A stretch of DNA of 64,000 nucleotides from Cunninghamella blakesleeana. Lineage: Eukaryota; Mucoromycota; Mucoromycetes; Mucorales; Cunninghamellaceae. The notes below the pieces were generated by a model. It searched no databases, was not told where the DNA came from, and saw nothing but the letters and a program-made list of their open reading frames with translations. Of the stretch, positions 37,410 through 45,854 are shown one piece after another; the stretch's first letter is position 1, and the number at the start of each line of letters is the position of its first letter. The stretch lies in assembly GCA_017871115.1 (NCBI GenBank), contig JAFCIZ010000008.1:372001-436000 (forward strand), read 5' to 3'. The translations under genes were made by a program, and so were the position numbers.

Positions 37410-37809
37410 TTGTTTTGGTAAGTTATTTTTGTTAAAATAAAAATTAGTTTGACAAATAGATATTATTTAAAAAATTTGAAAAAGTTATTGTGGAATGTTG
37501 TGTGAGTTTTTGTTTAAGATTTATTTTTTTCAAATGAGGTGTTGTGTGAGTTTTTGGTAAGAGTTATTTTTGTTAAAATAAAATAAGAGAGTTTGTATTT
37601 ATATTAATTATAAATGAGATAATTCCAGTGAGCACCAGTTCTTGTTTTACAAGTAGAACGACTTAATATAATGTTATGTGGGTTTTTGTTTAAGATTTAT
37701 TTTTGAAATGAGGAATGAGTATTGTTATGTGGGTTTTTGGTTAAGATTTATTTTTGAAATGAGGAATGAGTATTATAAGTTATATTTGGAGTATATAATA
37801 AGTTTCCAG
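37410..37809 (-). repeat. Nested LTR-end fragments beside the tRNA
   Basis: At least four partial, mutually similar copies of the LTR terminal segment (words gttatgtgggtttttg / gttgtgtgagtttttg + taagatttattttt + gaatgagtatt, and ccagtgagcaccagttc) follow each other. One 100-base unit (37706-37805 versus 37806-37905) is nearly perfect. They look like remains of earlier insertions or unequal exchange between LTR ends. Confidence 0.8.
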
Positions 37810-38554
37810 TGAGCACCAAATATGTTATGTGGGTTTTTGTTTAAGATTTATTTTTGAAATGAGGAATGAGTATTATAAGTTATATTTGGAGTATATAATA
37901 AGTTTCCAGTGAGCACCAGTTCCTGTTTTATAAGTAGAACGACTTAATATAAAGGAATAGAAAATTAAAAAAATAAAATAAAATAAAAAAAATAAAAGAA
38001 AATAAAATAAAGATTATAAGTAAAATATAAGCAGGATTAAAGCAAAAGTTTAATGACCGCCGAGTAAAATAAGTAGTAAAGAGTTTAAATGATTTAGATC
38101 AGTAGTATAGAATATTTAAGTAAATAAATATTATAAAATAAGATAGTATATAATAATATAAAATATTATAAAGTAAAAATAAAATAAAAATAAAATAATT
38201 TGTTAAATAAAAAATAGATAAGTTCAATAATTGAATATGTTATAGTAAGTTAAAATAAAAAAATTTAAAATTATAAAGTTTGTTTTATAAAGTGGACAAG
38301 TTCAATAATTATTTAGTAGATAATAATTTATTATAAAAATTTGACAATTTAAGAGAAAGAAAGAGAAAAAAATTGGTTCTATTTATATTAAAAAAAAATT
38401 TAAAAAATTATTCAAAGTATATTGAGAGTAGGGAAAAGAGATGAAAGTGACTATCGTATGGAGTGGCCACTCCAAGAGCGGCTACTCCAGGAGTAGCTAC
38501 TCCAAAAAGCAGTACTAGTTTTAAGGAGCGCCATTGGTATCACCATTGTCGACA
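37810..38554 (-). repeat. 3' LTR of the Ty3-type element
   Basis: 745 bases, TG...CA ends (TGTCGACA at the right, TGCTCA at the left, minus strand). Near its start are two perfect 14-base palindromes (ggagtggccactcc 38460-38473; ggagtagctactcc 38490-38503) and a third imperfect one between them. Directly upstream of the LTR (38555-38559) is only a short GGGGG where a polypurine tract is expected. The extra ORF ends inside this LTR. Confidence 0.92.
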
Positions 38555-38982
38555 CCCCCAACGCCAACAAAAGATAGCCCTCTATCTTGAATATCATTCC
38601 ATGGATCCATGTTTCTTATTCTTCTTATGATGACTTTATTAACCTTAGCAGTACCAACACCAGTGAAAAGTTCTTGAAGGAGATTTGTTCGTTGCATTTT
38701 ATATATTGCTAAACTTTCATTAGTAGTAGGACGATCCAAAGAATGATGTAAAAATCTGTGTACCATAGGACAGAGGCTAGCAGAAAAGGTATCATACATT
38801 CTATTTCTAATTTTTTCTACAGTTTGGTGATCGTCTACATACATAGGATATAAATATCTTATGAACATCCTATATGTCTCGATTTCTGGTAGTTTATCAA
38901 AGTTTTCCAAAACATTTAAGGCTTCATCATAAAGAGGGTCTTCATCTAGGGGTACACGGTTTGTATTAAAGGGCATATCCAT
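38521..38982 (-). CDS. Accessory ORF of the retrotransposon, unidentified
   Basis: 153 codons downstream of integrase, in the place where env-like or accessory genes sit in other LTR elements. Composition is normal protein (EALNVLENFDKLPEIETYRM, PMVHRFLHHSLDRP, KVNKVIIRRIRNMDPWNDI), mostly helical and charged, with no signal peptide or membrane segment, so not envelope-like. The last 11 codons and the stop lie within the 3' LTR, so the ORF evolved with the element or was fused to the LTR. About 330 bases of A/T DNA with T-runs separate it from integrase. I do not recognise the family; a captured host gene or a regulator/silencing-counter protein are both only guesses. Confidence 0.65.
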   Translation of the reverse strand: MDMPFNTNRVPLDEDPLYDEALNVLENFDKLPEIETYRMFIRYLYPMYVDDHQTVEKIRNRMYDTFSASLCPMVHRFLHHSLDRPTTNESLAIYKMQRTNLLQELFTGVGTAKVNKVIIRRIRNMDPWNDIQDRGLSFVGVGGVDNGDTNGAP

Positions 38983-39311
38983 GGTTGTTAAAGTAGCAAA
39001 GGATAATAAGAAGGTAAAATGGTTAAAAAAATTTTTTTTTTGTAATAATTTGATAAAAATAAAGAGAGTAAGAAGAAGTATAAATGTATATATATATTTT
39101 TTTTTTTTTTTTGTGTTGGCAGATTAGCTCTTTTGTGTTACTGGATCAACTTCGTTAAAATTATTATTGTTATCTGATTTTTTTTTTTTTTTAATATGAT
39201 TTATACTATTATGATTATTATTATATATATTATATATTATTATTATTATTATTTTTCGGAAGAGTACGTAATAATTATTATTATTATAAATTTTTTTTTT
39301 TTTTTTTTTTT
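38983..39311 (-). other. Spacer between integrase and accessory ORF
   Basis: A/T spacer with three T-runs (A-runs on the sense strand), including 23 T at 39291-39313 touching the integrase stop, followed in sense by TTTATAATAATAATAA, which also follows the pol stop. Confidence 0.6.
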
Positions 39312-40631
39312 TTATATTTCCAATCCATAGGTTTTATAAACATGTACATTCCAATTTACATCAGGTAATTGTAAAATTTTGAGCCTATTACCATGAACAC
39401 GCTTTATCCTTGTCTTTGTTGTATCTAGTGGTTTAATCATATAAGTACCTTTCCCAAGAGATTGGTGTATGATATATTTTCCTTGCCACATGTCAGATAT
39501 TTTCCCAGACCAAGAATTTGCTTTTATTCCATTATATAACGTTACAATGTCACCGATTCTGAAGGCAGGTTTCCATTCTCTATTATTATTTAAGACTTTT
39601 TTATCGATCGCCAATTTCTGGTTCATTTGTGATTTTTCTATCATTTTTGATGCTGATTGTCTTATCTGATTGAGAGCTAGAATTTCCTTTTTTGTCCTTA
39701 ATTTTAATTGTGTATCAAAATTATAAGTATTAAAATCAATAGGTTTGGCATGTTGATCAAACGGAGTTTTAACGTCATATCCATAAGTTAAATAAAATGG
39801 TGATTGTTGTGTTGAAGATTGTTTGATGGATCGATACGCGAATAGAACCGAAGGAAGGTATTGATCCCATATTGATTTTTCAGTTGATGTAACCTTTTTT
39901 ATTATAGTTCCAAGTGTAGAATTAAACCTTTCAATCAATCCATTGGCTTGAGAGTTTCCGACTGATATTGTATTATGATGTATATTATATTGATTACAAA
40001 CCTTTTTTATTAAATCACTAATAAAGGGTTTGCCATTATCCGTAATTATAAGATGAGGTGTACCATGACGACATATTATTTCTTCATAAATAAATAAGGC
40101 AACTTCTGATGTTGTTTGATAACGTAAAGCACGAGCTTCTACCCATTTAGTTAGATAATCTATACCGGCAATAATATATCTGTATCCACCTTTTGATGTA
40201 GGTACATGTTTAACATCCAAGCCCCATTGTTCAAATGATTTCGATTTAACTGGTATAGGATAGAGAAATTCATTTAATTTTTTAGGACCTACCGTTTGAC
40301 ATCTTGAACATTTTTTTATATATATTTGTATATCTTTAGCCATAGAATCCCAATAATATCTTATTGATAATTTATATAATGTATTGTGATAACCAATATG
40401 TCCACCTAAAGGATGTTGATGATACATGTACAGTGCTTCCAGAGCTTCTTGCTTATTTAAAACTTGTCTTAGAGTTTGATGTTTGATATTAAATTTATAT
40501 AGTTTATTGTTTCGAACAATAAAATTATGTGAGTTTCGTTGTAAGTATCTTTTCATTTTTATTGTTATGTCTTCAGGAATTTTTAAAGTTGTGAGATATT
40601 CTTTAATGTTATTTATAATTTGCTGATCCAT
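39312..40631 (-). CDS. Retrotransposon integrase, in its own ORF
   Basis: 439 codons from an ATG directly behind a 19-20 base A-run (sense). The HHCC zinc-binding domain is intact (HQHPLGGHIGYH...CSRCQ, about residues 71-112). The DDE core has D in WGLDVKH, D in ITDNGKPF and E in NGLIERFN. A C-terminal module with FRIGDIVTLYN, SGKISDMWQGKYII and VHGNRLKIL fits the GPY/F-type domain; no chromodomain is visible. In most Ty3 elements integrase continues in frame from RNase H; here it is separated by 919 bases and has its own start, so expression needs splicing, reinitiation, an internal promoter or IRES-like entry. Confidence 0.9.
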   Translation of the reverse strand: MDQQIINNIKEYLTTLKIPEDITIKMKRYLQRNSHNFIVRNNKLYKFNIKHQTLRQVLNKQEALEALYMYHQHPLGGHIGYHNTLYKLSIRYYWDSMAKDIQIYIKKCSRCQTVGPKKLNEFLYPIPVKSKSFEQWGLDVKHVPTSKGGYRYIIAGIDYLTKWVEARALRYQTTSEVALFIYEEIICRHGTPHLIITDNGKPFISDLIKKVCNQYNIHHNTISVGNSQANGLIERFNSTLGTIIKKVTSTEKSIWDQYLPSVLFAYRSIKQSSTQQSPFYLTYGYDVKTPFDQHAKPIDFNTYNFDTQLKLRTKKEILALNQIRQSASKMIEKSQMNQKLAIDKKVLNNNREWKPAFRIGDIVTLYNGIKANSWSGKISDMWQGKYIIHQSLGKGTYMIKPLDTTKTRIKRVHGNRLKILQLPDVNWNVHVYKTYGLEI

Positions 40632-41550
40632 TTTTTTTTTTTTTTTTTTTGTTGTGAAAAGAATTTTTTTTTTTTTGTGTGTGTGATTGTAACTATATTA
40701 AATAAAGTTGTGTGAGTTGTTTTAATATATTCTGCAAAGGATTTTTGATTATGTATTGTTGTATTAGTGTCGTGTTATAAGTTGTTTTTGATTTTGAGTA
40801 TAGCTTTTAATGTCTTCAATCGTCTTCGGACAATATATATATATATTTTTTGTATTTGTTTAAGTGTTATGTGTGTAGTTGTTTTTTTTTTTTTTTTTGT
40901 AGTTTTAAATATTGTTGTAAAATTAGTAGATATATAATGATGTTTGTTGTAATATTAGTTATTGTAATCTATTAATAAAAGAATAGTTGTTGTAAAAATA
41001 ATTGTTGTAGTAGTTGTAAAAATAATTATAAGAATTGTTGCAATTGTTGTAACAATAATTGATGTAAAATAATAATAGTTAGTTAGATTAGCTTTTAATG
41101 TCTTCAATCGTCTTGGACGCTATATATTTTTTTTTTTTTTTGTATTTGTTATGTGTTTTTTTTTTTTTTTTTTGTTATGTTGTTTTTAATTGTTGTAATT
41201 AATGTTATTGAAGTGGTAGTTTGTTAAAAATAATTGTTGTAAATAAATAATATAATTGTTGTATAAAAATATAGATTTTTGTTGCAAGCGTTGTTGAAAT
41301 AGTAATAATTGTTGTATAATATTGTCTTCTATAAAATAATTGTAAAATAAGTTGTTTTGTTAATTGTTTGTCTAGCTTTTATCGTCTTCAATTTCTCTTG
41401 GACGTTTGTGTCTAGCTTTTAGCGTCTTCAATTTCTCTTGGACGTTTGTGTCTAGCTTTTAGCGTCTTCAATTTCTCTTGGACGTTATATTTTATTATTA
41501 TTATAAATTTTTTTTTTTTTTTTTTTTTTGTTGTTTTTTTTTTTTTTGTT
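40632..41550 (-). other. RNase H-integrase spacer with repeats
   Basis: Contains A-runs (sense) after the pol stop (41508-41529) and before the integrase ATG (40632-40650), TTG/ATTGTTG-type simple repeats, and five copies of a motif tagcttttagcgtcttcaa (plus strand) at 40801, 41089, 41373, 41413 and 41453. No long frame continues from pol. Confidence 0.75.
41371..41486. repeat. Three tandem 40-base units in the retroelement
   Basis: Unit tctagcttttagcgtcttca + atttctcttggacgtttgtg, nearly perfect, period 40. Two diverged copies occur at about 40801-40833 and 41089-41118. Confidence 0.93.
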
Positions 41551-44500
41551 TTAATAACCAAGTCTTGAAAGAAAGTCTGCAGATTGTTGTTTCTTTCCAC
41601 TGCGATATTGTATTTCAAATTCATAGTCAGCCAAGTAAGTAATCCATCGTGCCACCATACCAGTAGGATTAGGAGCCTTTATCAGCCAACGCAAAGGAGA
41701 ATGATCAGAAATTACAGTAAATTTTTTTCCTAATAGGTAGGGTCTAAACATTTGTAGACTCCATATGAGAGCTAGACATTCCAATTTAGTAGCACTATAA
41801 TTTCTTTCACTTTGTTTTAATCCACGACTTGCATATACTACAGGATGTTCTTGTTCATCATCATCTAATTGTGATAGAACGCAACCTAAACCTTCTATTG
41901 ATGCATCACATACTATGATAAATGGTTTACTATGATCTGCCCTTTTAAGAATAGGTGCTTCTGTCAGTTTTTGTTTTAATAATTCAAATGATTTAGTTGT
42001 TATATCAGTCCATGGTGATTTATTTTTTGTCTTTGTAACATCATGTAATGGTCTTGCTATTGCTGCAAAGTTTTGTATGAAACGTCTATAATAAGATGCT
42101 AGTCCAATAAATCCTCTTATCTGTTTAATTGTTGTTGGTTGTGGATAATCTTTTACTTTTTCTATTTTTGCTGGATCTGTTTTTATTCCATCTTTGGTGA
42201 TAATATAACCAAGAAATTTTAGTTCATCTTTAAAAAATACACATTTTTCTATGTTGAATAATAATCCACCAAGTCTTGCACATTTAAATAATTCTTCAAG
42301 ATCAGATAAATGTTGTTCAATATTACTAGAGTGTACATTGAGATCATCTATGTATGCCACTAAACATCTATTCATCATAGATTTAAAACATATATCTATA
42401 AAACGTTGGAAAGTAGCAGGACTATTAACTAACCCCATCGGTAGCATTTCATATTGATATGTTCCAAATTTTGTAACAAAACCAGTTAATTCTTTACTAT
42501 TATCATGTAAAGGTACTTGATGAAAGCCAGCTCTAAGATCTAATGCAGAGAATATACTTGAAGTTCCTAGTTCATCAATAAGATCATCAATTCTTGGTAG
42601 TGGGTAAGCGTCTACTTTAGTTTGGGCATTCAGTTTTCTGTAATCTACTACCATTCTATATTCACCGTTTTTCTTTTTAACCAAAATAATAGGAGCAGTA
42701 TAAGGTGTATTTGCAGGTTTGATTATTCCAAGATTACATAGACGATCTAATTCCATTTTTAAATAATCTTGTTCTACCGGACTCATACGATAAGGTCGAT
42801 GTCTAATTGGTACTGTGTTTTCTTTTAATATTATTTCATGTTCAATCATTGTTGTATAACCCATTTTATCATTATTCCAATCGAAAACATCTTGATAATG
42901 ATTTATTAATTTCCAAAACTTAATCTTATATTTTTCAGGTATGTTTCCAAGTTGTAATTTTTCTTTAAAAGATTCATCCAGTGGATTGTCATCATTTATA
43001 TTATCAATATTGAATAGTTCTGTTGTTGTTCCTTCTATACCAATTTCTTCGACTATGTCATAACCTTTCAGATCATCAGTATCTAGAATAGATTCATTGC
43101 TCATTAAATTATAAAATTCACTAATAATATGATGCGGAGGTAAATCAACATCTTTATCAGATCTATTAATTATATTTAATGTATATTCATTTGGTTTAGA
43201 TATAGTATGAGGATCATCTTGTGTAAGTAGTATAGGTTCAGACGTATGCATGTTAGGATTAATATAAAATTGACAGTTTGTATGAGGTGGTATAGTCATT
43301 CCATCATTACCAGTAGATATAGTTAAACTATTTTCTTCTTGATTACGTTCAATATTAATTTTTATATCATCTTCCATGTAATAATTTTCTTCTTCTGAAT
43401 ATTCATCATGTTCCCATTCGTCATCATCTGTTACAGAATCAGTAGCATCAGTATCACTATCAGTATTTATTTCATTATTATTTCCTGTTGTATTATCTTG
43501 AGTTTGGTTTTCGGTTTGATAATTAGTATTGATTGTTTTAATAGTAACTAAAGGTTTATCTGTTTCTTTTAAAAAAGTGATAGGTAGTTCAGCTGATTTA
43601 TGTTTATATAATACTTTAAGTGTACTAGTTCTAAAATTAAGGAGAGCTTGTGCATGACTTAACCAATTATTTCCTAGTACCAGATGAGCAGGACACTTAG
43701 GTAATACTTCCATATTAACAGGTATTATAATATCAGGATTTACTTGTATTTGTACATCATGTATTGTTCCAAGTGTTGCTTGTTTAGTACCGTTTCCTAA
43801 TATAAATATGTTAGTAGAAGGAGCATCTATTTGCAACCCTAACAGTTTCATCATAGATTTAGACATACATGATTTAGAAGCACCACTATCAATCAAACCT
43901 TTTATTCTTTTATCATTAATGATTAAACTTGTATAAGCTGCTGTTGTTGTTAATTCTGTATTCGTTATTGTATTTAATGGTATATCTGTTGCAGTTGTAT
44001 CAATTTGTTCTTTTGATTTTGTTGTTTTTCTTTTAGGTCTACATGCTGTTAATAATTGACGTCGTAAGGTGTGTGAAGATTTAATTAGATCGCCAACATC
44101 AATATTAGCTTTCTGATTAAAAACGTCATCTACAATATTATATTTTATTTGTAATGGTGTTGGTGGTTGTCGTTTGCGTTTTATTTTATTTTCTGATTCA
44201 TTAATATTATCCATGATATAATCATTAATTATATCTTGTTGAGTTAATTGTTGATCAGTTATATCCTCGATCAGTTTAGAGGTATTATTTATATTTAGTT
44301 TTTGCTTCCCTTTACTGATTATTTTAGGTGTTTTAGAAGATGAAGGCATTACTGCAGGAGGTTTATCTGATCTGGCTGCGTAAAGATCTTCATCATCATA
44401 ATGTGTATATTCATTTTCATCCCATAGTTCATGTTGATCGAAGATTGCATTCATATTTTGTTGATTTTTTTCAATATTATTATTTTTTAAATTGTTTTTG

Positions 44501-44577
44501 TTGTTGTTGATGTGATTATTATTGTTGATATTTTTATTATTATTATTGTTAATGGATTTGTTATCAGGGACTGCCAA
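41551..44577 (-). CDS. Retrotransposon protease-reverse transcriptase-RNase H (pol)
   Basis: Open from the gag overlap; the frame is -1 to gag and is continuous from the slippery site at 44613, so translation by frameshift is likely and no own ATG is needed (first start-like codon is TTG at 44577). After an Asn/Lys-rich linker come protease (LIDSGASKS, about residues 228-236), a long acidic stretch, RT (MVVDYRKLNAQT, LDLRAGFHQV, LPMGLVNSPATFQ, YIDD at about 742-745, FLGYIIT) and RNase H (VCDASIEGLG, TKLECLALIWSL, SDHSPLRWL, SADFLSRL). The ORF stops right after RNase H, without tether or integrase. All catalytic residues of RT and protease are present. Confidence 0.93.
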   Translation of the reverse strand: MAVPDNKSINNNNNKNINNNNHINNNKNNLKNNNIEKNQQNMNAIFDQHELWDENEYTHYDDEDLYAARSDKPPAVMPSSSKTPKIISKGKQKLNINNTSKLIEDITDQQLTQQDIINDYIMDNINESENKIKRKRQPPTPLQIKYNIVDDVFNQKANIDVGDLIKSSHTLRRQLLTACRPKRKTTKSKEQIDTTATDIPLNTITNTELTTTAAYTSLIINDKRIKGLIDSGASKSCMSKSMMKLLGLQIDAPSTNIFILGNGTKQATLGTIHDVQIQVNPDIIIPVNMEVLPKCPAHLVLGNNWLSHAQALLNFRTSTLKVLYKHKSAELPITFLKETDKPLVTIKTINTNYQTENQTQDNTTGNNNEINTDSDTDATDSVTDDDEWEHDEYSEEENYYMEDDIKINIERNQEENSLTISTGNDGMTIPPHTNCQFYINPNMHTSEPILLTQDDPHTISKPNEYTLNIINRSDKDVDLPPHHIISEFYNLMSNESILDTDDLKGYDIVEEIGIEGTTTELFNIDNINDDNPLDESFKEKLQLGNIPEKYKIKFWKLINHYQDVFDWNNDKMGYTTMIEHEIILKENTVPIRHRPYRMSPVEQDYLKMELDRLCNLGIIKPANTPYTAPIILVKKKNGEYRMVVDYRKLNAQTKVDAYPLPRIDDLIDELGTSSIFSALDLRAGFHQVPLHDNSKELTGFVTKFGTYQYEMLPMGLVNSPATFQRFIDICFKSMMNRCLVAYIDDLNVHSSNIEQHLSDLEELFKCARLGGLLFNIEKCVFFKDELKFLGYIITKDGIKTDPAKIEKVKDYPQPTTIKQIRGFIGLASYYRRFIQNFAAIARPLHDVTKTKNKSPWTDITTKSFELLKQKLTEAPILKRADHSKPFIIVCDASIEGLGCVLSQLDDDEQEHPVVYASRGLKQSERNYSATKLECLALIWSLQMFRPYLLGKKFTVISDHSPLRWLIKAPNPTGMVARWITYLADYEFEIQYRSGKKQQSADFLSRLGY

Positions 44578-44603
44578 TTGACCATTATATGCAATTGCCC
44601 CGT

Positions 44604-44613
44604 CTAGTTTTTT
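44604..44613 (-). promoter_or_regulatory. -1 ribosomal frameshift site A AAA AAC before the gag stop
   Basis: On the minus strand the gag frame reads TC[A AAA AAC] TAG, a perfect X XXY YYZ heptamer (44613-44607) abutting the stop (44606-44604). Slipping by -1 continues as AAA CTA GAC GGG GCA, which is exactly the pol frame. A structured downstream stimulator is not obvious in the A/T-rich sequence. Confidence 0.75.
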
Positions 44614-45761
44614 GAATGAGTTTGTTGTTGAATGTGTTGTTGTTGTTGATTAAATTGTTGTTGTGTATATTGCTGTTGCTGATGTTGCTGTTGTTGCTGT
44701 TGTTGCTGTTGTTGCTGTTGTTGCTGTTGTTGTGTTTGATTAGATACGTAGTTATTATTATTATTATCATAATTATAATCTTGGTTATATTGTTGATTAT
44801 TATAACGTCTTGATCCAAAATTATTTTTATAAGAGCCATTATAATTGTTAGATCCATGATAATAACCATTATTTCTATTTGATTTGGATAATTCACTACG
44901 TACGATTTTAACAATATCATCACTTGTAAGGTTGTCACTTTTATGAGATTTCTTAGTCGATTGATTTATCTGTTCTATTTTATCATTCATATTCTTTTCC
45001 ATTGTTTCCATATTAGTAACTAAACGTTCTAATAATGTAACGACAGGATCAGTTTTGGCCGATAAATTAGTATCCGTATTTCGATGACTAGAGTCTATCA
45101 TATTAAATGATTCGTTACTAAAAGGATAATGATGTAGTTGAACATCAGTAGTAGTATGATTAATTCCAATATCATAGATATTGTTATTATTTGATCCATA
45201 GGCTTTATTAGCATTCCACCATGATTCAGCATATTTTAACCATTGTTGTTCAGTAATGGATCCATGTTCAATGCAATGTTTGCTTATAACAGGTAACAAT
45301 CCATAACGGAAACGCATTAACACAATGTCATTATCATCTTTATTAGCCAATCGTGCAACTTCCTGTAATCTTGAGTAGAAATCACGTGGATGTTCATCGG
45401 CACCTTGTCGCATGTTATTAAGTATCAATTTATAAGATTCGAGTAATTCAGCAGTTACGAATTTCTTTTCTAATGCATCCATAGCTACATCGAATGTTAA
45501 CCCATCTTGAAGTTGATCCTTAAGTGAATCCAAGTAAGTTTTAGCAGATTTTCTAACTTGAATTTTTAAAATTGCAAGTTTTCTACTATCGGTAGTATTG
45601 TTTGAGAGTTCCAAATAAGTTTCCAATATTTGTCTGAAGTGACGAAAATCTTCACGTTCACCTCCAGAAAAGGAAATAAGTTGAGGTTTAAAGTCCATTA
45701 ATGGTTGCTTTTGAGCCAACACGGTATAATCGTAAGACATCCTATAGTTTATTATTTTCAC
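44604..45761 (-). CDS. Retrotransposon Gag-like protein
   Basis: 385 codons (or 378 from the second ATG at 45740). Residues about 25-190 resemble the helical Ty3/gypsy capsid domain (FSGGEREDFRHFRQILETYL, RKLAILKIQVRKSAKTYLDS, ALEKKFVTAELLESYKLIL, RDFYSRLQEVARLAN). The C-terminal third is Asn/Tyr/Arg-rich and ends in a long Gln run; there is no CCHC zinc knuckle, so RNA binding probably relies on the Arg/Asn-rich part. Overlaps the pol frame at its 3' end. Confidence 0.88.
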   Translation of the reverse strand: MKIINYRMSYDYTVLAQKQPLMDFKPQLISFSGGEREDFRHFRQILETYLELSNNTTDSRKLAILKIQVRKSAKTYLDSLKDQLQDGLTFDVAMDALEKKFVTAELLESYKLILNNMRQGADEHPRDFYSRLQEVARLANKDDNDIVLMRFRYGLLPVISKHCIEHGSITEQQWLKYAESWWNANKAYGSNNNNIYDIGINHTTTDVQLHHYPFSNESFNMIDSSHRNTDTNLSAKTDPVVTLLERLVTNMETMEKNMNDKIEQINQSTKKSHKSDNLTSDDIVKIVRSELSKSNRNNGYYHGSNNYNGSYKNNFGSRRYNNQQYNQDYNYDNNNNNYVSNQTQQQQQQQQQQQQQQQQHQQQQYTQQQFNQQQQHIQQQTHSKN

Positions 45762-45837
45762 CTTGCTTGATTATTGTTTAGTAGTTTTAATAGAATGAAT
45801 ATCTTTCCCAGTAGTTTATTGATTGTATAAGCTTGTA

Positions 45838-45853
45838 GAAAAGATCTCCGCCA
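45838..45853 (-). other. Putative primer-binding site
   Basis: Immediately after the 5' LTR (one base C between) the sense strand reads TGGCGGAGATCTTTTC. TGG pairs with a tRNA CCA end; the rest would match a tRNA whose 3' end is GATCTCCG. I could not assign that tRNA, and the tRNA-Gln in this window does not fit. Confidence 0.55.
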
Positions 45854-45854
45854 G

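Noticed and set aside
40632..41550. Reading the pol-integrase gap as a simple spliced intron
   Set aside because: Pol closes with its own stop directly after RNase H and integrase begins with an ATG and full N-terminal domain; no donor before the stop restores a fused frame convincingly.
44585..44938. 117-codon minus-strand frame over the gag 3' end
   Set aside because: Third frame of the CAA/Gln and AAT/Asn repeats of gag; the pol frame and gag explain the region.
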